Source of the DNA: Mercurialis annua
Taxonomy: Eukaryota; Streptophyta; Magnoliopsida; Malpighiales; Euphorbiaceae
Assembly: GCF_937616625.2 (NCBI RefSeq)
Contig: NC_065573.1
Span: 18,367,001-18,431,000 of the forward strand
Reading direction: 5' to 3'
DNA: 64,000 nucleotides
The notes under the pieces were generated by a model, which was not told the DNA's origin, did no database searches, and saw nothing but the letters and a program-made list of their open reading frames with translations. Positions within the stretch are counted from its first letter, which is position 1. The number at the start of each line of letters is the position of its first letter. Shown in pieces: positions 55,895 through 64,000 of this stretch. The position numbers were made by a program, and so were the translations under genes.

Positions 55895-56619
55895 TGTCAC
55901 GACCCAAATTCGTGGGTCACGACCGGCGCTAGGGTATGGGTATGGTCGTACCAAAACCCGTAGCAAGCCTCGCGGAAAACCTTATAAACAAATAAACCTA
56001 CAAGAAAACCAATGCTCAGGGGCAACCGAGACTTCAGCCTAGGTCTAACAACTTATATAGCAGTTCTAATATACGCTTTTAATAACAATCCAAAACTACG
56101 AAACATGCCTCATATATATATATAAATAATCCAATGAAACATCCAAAGTATAATAATATAAAAGTCGTACCACTACAGCAAACCCAAGTATAATATTAAG
56201 ACAACTAGTTCTACTGCGGTCTAAGAGGTAAAACAGTAACTAGTCTGATATCATAAAAAAGACCTCCGAGAAATCAAAAGATCGGAGATGACCAACGCTC
56301 TCAAAATCATAAACCTGGAAAGTTGAGAAAACAACGGGGTCAGATATACTGAGATGAGTTCATAATGCTATTTACATTTATTAAGTTTAAAACCCTTAAA
56401 CAAATCCTTTTATACTAATATATATACTTGATTATGGAATACAGTATTGAAATGAAATCCCAAAGTATTTAACCCAAAGTAGATGGGAACATATCCTCAT
56501 CGATTTCCAAAGTAGGCCACACATTGGTCAGCCAATCCCAAAGTACTTACCGATGCACACAGTCTCGATACAAGCCTATCGAGTAGCTCGTTTCAATCCA
56601 GATCCATAATCCTTAAAAC
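55895..56619 (-). repeat. G-type LTR fragment (R/U5 part)
   Basis: Starts TGTCACGACCCAAATTCGTGGGTCACGACCGG and runs through reversed blocks matching G, notably CCCAAAGTACTTACCGATG and CAGTCTCGATACAAGCCTATCGAGTAG (compare 21535-21585 on the plus strand). It is cut at 56619 by the LTR of element F. Confidence 0.82.
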
Positions 56620-59548
56620 TGTCACGACCCATTTTCATGAATCGCGACCGGCGCTAGGGTATGGGTAATGTAGTACCGAAACCCGTAGCTAGCCTTTCAT
56701 TTAACTCATAAACACATAAACCTGCAGAAAACCAATGCTCGGGGGCAACCGAGACTTCAGCCTAAACTAGCAGTTATAACAATCAACAATTAATATAACA
56801 TACATATTCAATTCTAAGTCTAAAATAGATTTATCATAAACCGATATAATAATATAACATGCCAAAACAATATAACCAGTCGAACCAATCCGACAAAACA
56901 ACTGTAATAATAGTAAAGACGTCTAGTCAACTACTGCGGTCTAAGAATAAAATAGTTTGACAGTATATCAAAATAATGGAACCTCCGAGGAAAAGTAAAT
57001 GCGGAGATCACCCGACTCTCTCAGATAATAACCCTGGGGAAAATTGGGAAAACAACGGGGTCAGATATACTGAGATGAGTTCATACCACTATCTACATTT
57101 ATTAAGTGGAAAACCTTTAAAACGTTTAAAACATTTAATAACGATATTACGGATAATAGTTGGAACCCTAATCCACAATTCTAAATAATAATCATAATCC
57201 AATAGGTCTGGTCCCGAGAGCTGAGCTACACCGAGTTACCACTGACCACACTTATACCAGAGTCCCGAGAGCTGAGCTACACCGAGTTACTCTACCTGGT
57301 CCCGAGAGCTGTGCTCACACCGAGTTACCACATTTCCATATATACCTTACCCAGATCAATACCGGTGCGCACGCAGTCCTAATGATGCCCATTAGGTAGC
57401 ACGTTCCAACTAAGAGCCATAATATAAAAACAGTTCGAAATATACGTACAGTATATATATTTAATATTAAAATAACAATTTACTTAATAAAGCGGTAAAT
57501 AGTAAATATAAACTCACTGCTTGCTAATCCACGTGAAATACCGGCAAGCAACTAACTCTGGTTCGCCTCAGAAGCACGAACAGTAGACGAGTCTAGACAA
57601 ATAAAATAATTATTAAAATCAGACCCTAACTCTAGAGAGTACTAGACACCACATACGACTAGCACAATTAACACGTAGTAAATAAATAATCCAAAATAAC
57701 ACAAATATATACAGAAGGTAATAAAGCCCAAATAATATAAGTCTATTGAGTTCCCACTAAAAATCCAATATATAAATATTATTTAAAAACTTTAAATAAT
57801 AAATAATCTCCAAATAGTGGGTTAGCCGAGTTACCAATAACTACCAAGCTAACCTCACTTGTCGGATGACCCAAGTCTAATCCGACTCAAAACGTTTATC
57901 AAATATAAACCCGAGTTTATCTTTATAAAACAATTTAACAACATAATAAACCATTTTAAAAGCGGAACTCAATAACTTCAATTTCAAGTAACCCAAGTTA
58001 CAACCCCAAAAACTTAGTTAAATAAATCAAATAAAAATTCAGGGACCAAATTGTATTTTAACCAAGCAGGGACTAAATGGTACTTTTGCCAATTAGGGGC
58101 TAAATTGCACTTTAGCCAATTTGATTTCCAAAAATCAAATTAGTTACTTTTATTTTATAATTAAAACCAACAATAAAGTTATTAGCCGAAAATCCACTTA
58201 ATTAAGTTATAAAATAAGTTTAGGGGCTAAATTGTAATTTAGCCAACTTTTGACAAAACGATATTTGAAAACAAATATAATTACCCGAGTAATTATATTA
58301 ACTTAATTTATGATTATCTATCATTTCCACTATTTAATTTATATTCAAAATAAACCCAAGTTATTAGTTAAAGTTAAACTTAAAGGATTGATTTTATTTA
58401 AGCAAAATAACTTGGTGGCTAAAGTGGCTATTAAGCCATCATCTTCCTAATTCAAATAACCAGTAGACCCGCCATGCCCAATTCAAAACAGAAACTCCAT
58501 TACTCTACTGAACATGTTTCTCAACAAGAAATCAATCTCAAACTCAAACAATAGATCTCATTTAACATAGCCTATCAATAATTCAATTCATAAAACATAT
58601 AACAGCAAGAACAAAACCGAGCAATTCATACAAAAAGAAATGGCAGGATCATGGCGTGACAACGGGTAGATTTAACACCACACTATCAAATCGTTTATGA
58701 GCCATCATATCCCTAAGGATTTAGCACAAAGAAACACAACAAGATCAAGCCAAAAGAAAAGAAATGGTTCGGCAGAAACCATAATCTCAAGAACAGTATA
58801 TAGCATTTCTAAAACGGAAACCGTACGGCGATTGAAACGAGATCGACGGCGTACCGTTCAGCGAAAATGAGGTAGGGAAACGTAGATACGTGAGTCTAGA
58901 TCGTCTGGAATCAAGCGGAATCAATTTCGATCTAGAAACGAAAGAGAACGAACCAAATTACGCAATGACGTTCAAAAACGAAATCTGGAAATCATAAGAA
59001 TCTGAAACTTACCGAACAGCGATCTTTGGCAGATGATAACGGCTTCGATACTCAGCGAAATGACAAGCGGAAAACGGCTAGGGTTTCAGTGATGAGTGGA
59101 GAAGATTTTCTGTTTAGAAGTCGACTTTAAATATCGAGAGGAGATGGGTCGAAAACGAGTGCGAAGTGGGCTGGGCGAAGGGGTGAGGGGCTGTTATCAT
59201 TTCACGAACGGAAAGGCCAAAATTTGGCCTGATCCCGTTCGGGAAAGGGCCTGGTCCCGAACGGGATCAGACCAAAAAATGGATTCTCGTTCGAGAATCC
59301 TTGGATTCTCGAACGAGAATCAAAAGAATCACTCAGGTCTCGATTTGAGGCCTGAGTTAACCAGAAGTGGTTCAACCACTTCGGTTGAACCACAACCCAA
59401 GAAGAAAATCCCTTTTTTTTTTTAAAACCGAACCAAAAATGAATCGAACCACAATTAATTTACGAAACTTCAAATACCCCACAAAATACATCCGGAACCA
59501 CGTCGGAAATTACAAAAATAAATTTAAAAATTTTTACGGGATATTACA
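56620..59548 (-). repeat. 3' LTR of element F, complete
   Basis: TGTCACGACCC to GGGATATTACA, 2929 bases, joined to a reversed polypurine tract. It carries the cassettes at about 57207-57329, U3 palindromes at 59201-59351 and the hairpin GTGGTTCAACC-acttc-GGTTGAACCAC (59367-59393). The left flank AAAAC (56615-56619) is the expected target duplication; its partner is outside the window. Confidence 0.93.
59201..59393 (-). promoter_or_regulatory. U3 palindrome array and hairpin of element F
   Basis: Four palindromic pairs, two of CCCGTTCGGGA type and two of GATTCTCGTTCGAGAATCC type, are followed by the 11-base-stem hairpin at 59367-59393. The hairpin arms are identical to those in A1 and in the solo LTR at 25563; only the five-base loop differs. 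Confidence 0.6.
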
Positions 59549-59590
59549 TTCTCCCCAACTAATTAAAAATTCGTCCTCGAATTTAACACG
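59549..59590 (-). other. Polypurine tract and upstream hairpin of F
   Basis: Reversed TTCTCCCC (59549-59556) beside the LTR, then AAATTCG-tcct-CGAATTT (about 59567-59584). It matches A1 in arrangement and nearly in sequence. Confidence 0.85.
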
Positions 59591-59665
59591 ACAAGTAAAT
59601 CACATCAGAACAACACGTAACACAAGTAAAAACTACAAAGTCACAGAAAAACAAGATGTTGTACC

Positions 59666-62600
59666 TCACGGAAATAGAAAAGGATAGCGATTCCGCATAT
59701 CCAACTCGGTCTCCCAAGTACACTCCTCTACAGAATGATTGCGCCAGAGAACTTTGACCATCGGAATCTCCTTGTTCCGCAATTTACGCACCTGCGTATC
59801 AACAATCTCAACTGGCTGCTCCTCATAGGACAGCTCCTGATCAATCTCAACACTCTGAGGCACAATCACGTGCGAAGGATTAGAAATGCACTTTCTCAAC
59901 ATAGAAACGTGAAACACAGGATGTACTAACGACATGTCTGGCGGTAGAACCAGACGATAAGCCACAGCTCCAATCCGCTCCGAAATCTCATAAGGACCAA
60001 TATACCTCGGTGCTAACTTTCCCTTGACGCCAAAACGAACCACGCCTTTCATAGGCGAAACCCGAAGAAATACGAAATCACCAACCTGGAACTCAATGTC
60101 TTTCCTCTTCGGATCAGCATAACTCTTATGCCGACTAAAAGCAGTCTCTAACCTCCGCTTAATCAACGGTACCTTCTCAGAGGTAATCTGAATAATCTCC
60201 GCTCCCGAGAGTTTACGCTCTCCGACCTCCTCCCAACAGATAGGAGATCTACACTTGCGCCCGTACAAAGCCTCATACGGCGCCATCTCGATACTCGCAT
60301 GATAACTGTTGTTATAGGAAAACTCAATCAACGGCAAATGAGTATCCCAGCTACCCTGAAAATCGAGAACACACATCCTGAGCATATCCTCCAACGTCTG
60401 AATAGTCCTCTCAGACTGACCGTCAGTCTGAGGATGAAAAGCTGTACTGAAATCCAACCGAGAACCCAAGGATTCCTGTAACGCCTTCCAAAACCTCGAA
60501 GTAAACACAGAACCTCTGTCTGAAACAATAGAAACCGGTACACCATGCAAACTGACAATCCTGTCGATGTACAACTGAGCCAACCTCGAAGCAGTATACG
60601 AAACCTTAATCGGAAGGAAATGAGCTGACTTAGTCATACGGTCAACTATTACCCAGATGGAATCGTATCCCTGTCGAGTACGTGGTAACCCAACCACAAA
60701 ATCCATAGCAATCCGCTCCCACTTCCACTCTGGAATAGGTAGTGGCTGCAGATAGCCAAAAGGTCTCTGATGCTCCAGCTTCACCTGCTGGCACGTCAGG
60801 CACTTAGAAACATACTCAGCGACATCCTTCTTCATCTCGCTCCACCAGTAGGTACCCTTAAGATCATGGTACATCTTAGTAGAACCCGGATGAACACTAT
60901 AAGCAGACTTGTGCGCTTCTTCCAGAATCTGGTCCCTCAAACCATCTGAATCCGGAACACACAATCTCGAACCATGTCTCAGAACACCATCCACAAATGT
61001 AAATTCAGGATTTCCATCCTGCTGAACTTCCTCAATAATCCGTTTCAACTGTGGATCCTCAGCTTGTAAAGCTTTGATCCGATCAATCAAAACGGGTTGC
61101 ACTTGCAACTGTGCTAACAAACAACCAGTCTGAGAAATCTGAAAACCATAACCCGAAGCTATCAAACTGTGCCACTCTCTAACCATGGGTCTACGCCCAA
61201 TCTCAGAAATATGAGCCAAGCTGCCCGAAGACTTGCGACTCAACGCATCGGCTACCACATTAGCCTTACCAGGATGGTACTGAATAGTACAGTCGTAGTC
61301 TTTCAGCAACTCTAACCACCTCCTCTGTCTCAAGTTCAACTCTCTCTGATCAAAGATATATTTCAGACTCTTGTGATCAGTGAAAATCTCACAAGTAGCA
61401 CCATACAAATAATGTCTCCAGATTTTCAGCGCAAAGACCACAGCTGCCAACTCTAAATCATGAGTAGGGTAATTCACCTCATGCTTCTTCAACTGTCTGG
61501 AAGCATAGGCAATCACCTGTCCATGTTGCATCAGAACGCAACCCAAACCAATCCGAGACGCATCACAATACACTGTGAAACCATCAATGCCAGAAGGCAA
61601 TGCCAACACCGGAGCTGTAGTCAAAATCTCCTTGAGCTTCTCAAAGCTCGCCTCGCACTTGTCAGTCCACTCAAACTTGACACCCTTCTGTGTCAGTTTA
61701 GTCAAAGGTGCAGATATTCTGGAGAAATCTTGCACGAACCGACGATAGTAACCAGCTAAACCCAGAAAACTTCTGATCTCGGTAACTGACCTTGGCCTTT
61801 GCCAATCCATGACCGCCTCAATCTTCTTCGGATCAACCTTGATCCCATCTTTCGACACCACGTGTCCTAGAAAGGTAACCTGATCCAACCAGAACTCACA
61901 TTTTGAGAACTTAGCATACAACTGATGCTCACGCAACGTCTGTAGTATAGTCCTCAAATGGTAAGCATGCTCCTCCTCACTCCGAGAATAGATCAAAATG
62001 TCATCAATGAAAACGATAATAAACTGATCCAAAAACGGCTTGAACACTCTGTTCATCATATCCATAAATGCTGCTGGTGCGTTCGTCAGACCAAAGGACA
62101 TAACCAGAAACTCAAAATGTCCATAACGAGTCCGAAAAGCAGTCTTAGGCACATCTGCATCACGGATTCGCAGCTGATGATACCCAGATCTCAAATCAAT
62201 CTTGGAAAAACACTTCGCACCCTGCAACTGGTCAAATAAATCATCGATGCGAGGAAGAGGATATCTGTTCTTGACAGTAACCTTGTTCAACTGTCTGTAG
62301 TCGATACAGAGTCGAAAGGAACCGTCTTTCTTCTTCACGAACAGAACTGGAGCACCCCACGGAGAAGTACTCGGTCTGATGAACCCGCTATCCAACAACT
62401 CTTGTAACTGGTCCTTCAACTCCTTCAGCTCTGCAGGAGCCATCCGATACGGCGGTATCGAAATCGGAGCTGTACCAGAAACCACATCAATGCAAAACTC
62501 AATATCACGATCAGGTGGTAATCCAGGCAATTCCTCTGGAAACACATCAGTGAACTCATTCACTATCGGTACACTATGCATATCACTACCACCAGCCTCC

Positions 62601-64000
62601 AAATCACGAACCACAGCAAGAAAACCCTGGCAACCCTTGCCTAACATCCGCTTCGCCTTGATGGCGGAAATCAGATTCTTGGGTGTCTCCGCCTTTTCTC
62701 CCTGAAAGGAAAAAGGTAGACCACCTGGAATCCTGAACTCGACTGACTTCTCTCGACAGTCAATAGAAGCATAATGGCGTGACAACCAGTCCATCCCCAA
62801 GATAACATCAAAAGAAAGAACGTCAAGTACAATCAAATCAGCACATAATTCTCTACCCTGAATAACCACGGGACAAGAAGGATAGACGACGTCCACTACT
62901 ACACCTTCAGACATAGGTGTAGACACAGCTAGAGGTTCACTCAAAACAGATGGTGCTCTACCCAATTTCCCAGCAAAACAAGTAGAAACAAACGAATGGG
63001 TCGCACCCGCATCAAATAATACCAAAGCATCAGTAAAAGAAATCGGAATGGTACCTTGCACCACAGCATTTGATGCACGCGCATCCTGAGGAGTAAGTGC
63101 GAACACTCTGGCCTGACCCTGCGGCTGCTGCTGCGAACTCTGTCCAGTACCATAACCGTTGGAACCTCTACCGCCGTTACCACGGCCACCAAAACCTCTG
63201 CCACCAGAACCACGACCCCGCTGGCCACCAAAAGATGCTGCAGGTTGAGAGTACCCTACAGACTGTGTAAACGCAGGTCTCTGCTGCTGATAAGATGACT
63301 GCGCCACACTGGAGTTAGACATCTGCTGCCCAGATGTCGGACACTCCCTAGAAAAATGACCCGGCTGGCCACAAGTGAAACAACCTCCAGGAGCTAACTG
63401 ACACTGACCATAGTGCCTGCGTCTGCAATTCTGGCAGAACAGAATGTTCGATCCACCACTGTACCCGCGTCCTGAACCACGGTTGCTCCCACTGCTACTG
63501 GAACTGTACGGAGCACTCCTGGCACTATGCCTCCCTTTGTTGTGAGTCCGTCGACTCCCCCTGTTGGCCTGAGAAGAGCCACTGTAGTAGTTCCCACTAC
63601 CATGCTGCACTGGGGCCTGCTGCCCCCCACTAGGAACGTCACTCTTTCCCTTCTGATTCTGGAAAGGGTCAGAGATCGTCCCAAACTGAACCATCGAATT
63701 TTCCATCCGCCGCGCACTATCCACTAACCGAGCAAACTCCATGTTTGTCCCTATCAGCAAAGGAAGAAACTCCGAGCCTAAACCCCTAACATAACGGTCG
63801 TTCACTCGCTCTTGATCACCCTGAAGATCTGTAGCAAACCGCCCCAAACGTACAAACTCAGTAGTGTAGTCTGTCACTGATCTATCCCCCTTCTTCAAAG
63901 TGAGCAGCTTTTCTCTGAAACTTTCAGTAACAGAGAAGGGTAGATAGTAACCTCTGAACCTGGTCACAAAATCAGCCCAAGGCAAAGTATCCATAACTGG
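59666..64000 (-). CDS. gag-pol: gag-pol polyprotein of element F, open frame, N-terminus beyond window
   Basis: A single frame of about 1445 codons runs without any stop or frameshift from the window edge to TGA 59666-59668; roughly the first 215 gag codons lie to the right. In order: Retrotrans_gag, zinc knuckle (63341-63382; CX2CX4HX4C), RGG linker, aspartic protease (Asp at 63011-63013, DAGATHSF), reverse transcriptase (FIDD, Asp-Asp at 62000-62005), RNase H, integrase HHCC region (about 60800-60925) and D,D-35-E (60701-60703, 60518-60520, 60410-60412), GPY/F-like module, and a chromodomain-like tail. All catalytic residues that I can check are present. It is the closest relative of A1 in the window. 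It makes one polyprotein cut into virus-like particle proteins; the integrase tail is expected to steer insertion to heterochromatin. Confidence 0.95.
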   Translation of the reverse strand, partial: PVMDTLPWADFVTRFRGYYLPFSVTESFREKLLTLKKGDRSVTDYTTEFVRLGRFATDLQGDQERVNDRYVRGLGSEFLPLLIGTNMEFARLVDSARRMENSMVQFGTISDPFQNQKGKSDVPSGGQQAPVQHGSGNYYSGSSQANRGSRRTHNKGRHSARSAPYSSSSSGSNRGSGRGYSGGSNILFCQNCRRRHYGQCQLAPGGCFTCGQPGHFSRECPTSGQQMSNSSVAQSSYQQQRPAFTQSVGYSQPAASFGGQRGRGSGGRGFGGRGNGGRGSNGYGTGQSSQQQPQGQARVFALTPQDARASNAVVQGTIPISFTDALVLFDAGATHSFVSTCFAGKLGRAPSVLSEPLAVSTPMSEGVVVDVVYPSCPVVIQGRELCADLIVLDVLSFDVILGMDWLSRHYASIDCREKSVEFRIPGGLPFSFQGEKAETPKNLISAIKAKRMLGKGCQGFLAVVRDLEAGGSDMHSVPIVNEFTDVFPEELPGLPPDRDIEFCIDVVSGTAPISIPPYRMAPAELKELKDQLQELLDSGFIRPSTSPWGAPVLFVKKKDGSFRLCIDYRQLNKVTVKNRYPLPRIDDLFDQLQGAKCFSKIDLRSGYHQLRIRDADVPKTAFRTRYGHFEFLVMSFGLTNAPAAFMDMMNRVFKPFLDQFIIVFIDDILIYSRSEEEHAYHLRTILQTLREHQLYAKFSKCEFWLDQVTFLGHVVSKDGIKVDPKKIEAVMDWQRPRSVTEIRSFLGLAGYYRRFVQDFSRISAPLTKLTQKGVKFEWTDKCEASFEKLKEILTTAPVLALPSGIDGFTVYCDASRIGLGCVLMQHGQVIAYASRQLKKHEVNYPTHDLELAAVVFALKIWRHYLYGATCEIFTDHKSLKYIFDQRELNLRQRRWLELLKDYDCTIQYHPGKANVVADALSRKSSGSLAHISEIGRRPMVREWHSLIASGYGFQISQTGCLLAQLQVQPVLIDRIKALQAEDPQLKRIIEEVQQDGNPEFTFVDGVLRHGSRLCVPDSDGLRDQILEEAHKSAYSVHPGSTKMYHDLKGTYWWSEMKKDVAEYVSKCLTCQQVKLEHQRPFGYLQPLPIPEWKWERIAMDFVVGLPRTRQGYDSIWVIVDRMTKSAHFLPIKVSYTASRLAQLYIDRIVSLHGVPVSIVSDRGSVFTSRFWKALQESLGSRLDFSTAFHPQTDGQSERTIQTLEDMLRMCVLDFQGSWDTHLPLIEFSYNNSYHASIEMAPYEALYGRKCRSPICWEEVGERKLSGAEIIQITSEKVPLIKRRLETAFSRHKSYADPKRKDIEFQVGDFVFLRVSPMKGVVRFGVKGKLAPRYIGPYEISERIGAVAYRLVLPPDMSLVHPVFHVSMLRKCISNPSHVIVPQSVEIDQELSYEEQPVEIVDTQVRKLRNKEIPMVKVLWRNHSVEECTWETELDMRNRYPFLFP

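Noticed and set aside
59096..59425. 109-codon ORF in the F LTR
   Set aside because: Spans the U3 palindromes on the strand opposite to transcription; repeated CG-rich dyads explain the lack of stops.

Overview
This 64 kb window is plant nuclear DNA, almost certainly from a dicot, and looks like repeat-dense heterochromatin. I see no intact host gene, rRNA, tRNA or CRISPR. Nearly every base can be assigned to transposable elements. Most are Ty3/gypsy LTR retrotransposons of the chromovirus (Tekay/Del-like) type. They have LTRs of about 2.7-2.9 kb starting TGTAATA and ending GGGTCGTGACA, an initiator-Met tRNA primer site, one gag-pol frame, and an integrase with a short chromodomain-like tail.

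Layout, left to right. 1-9131: plus-strand element A1 (5' LTR cut by the window edge, gag-pol in one frame with three premature stops, complete 3' LTR). 9132-16356: left-over 5' part of minus-strand element C, whose LTR carries a nested solo LTR (12920-15811, target duplication GGTAT). 16357-18060: 3' part of a CACTA (En/Spm) DNA transposon broken by C. 18082-18375: a MITE. About 18960-23671: degraded LTR family D end, then element G with a gag remnant. 23672-48319: one diverged plus-strand element/LTR (D) split by a solo LTR (25425-28314, duplication GGAGT) and by an 18.7 kb nested cluster (29397-48080, duplication AGAAG) holding remnants of at least four minus-strand gypsy copies and a plus-strand LTR fragment. 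49249-51408: a minus-strand D relative and head-to-head LTR ends. 51877-52076: a MULE-type MITE. 52086-54518: a decayed LINE without reverse transcriptase. 54519-55894: a probable copia LTR. 55895-56619: a G-type LTR piece. 56620-64000: minus-strand element F, whose gag-pol frame is open to the window edge and which is the best candidate for an active copy.

The most interesting signal is in the LTRs. At matching places, different copies carry different but always palindromic modules: arrays of TCTCG(T/A)(T/A)CGAGA-like or GGCGCGACGCG-like units upstream of the promoter, a nearby hairpin (GTGGTTCAACC with its complement), and a repeated AACTCGGTG/CTCGGGACC cassette shared with the otherwise diverged D family. 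The U5 end is conserved in all families. This looks like fast-turnover cis-regulatory architecture.

Element names (A1, C, D, G, H, B, E3, E4, E5, F) are labels made for this annotation. All boundaries, identities and family calls come from reading the sequence by eye.
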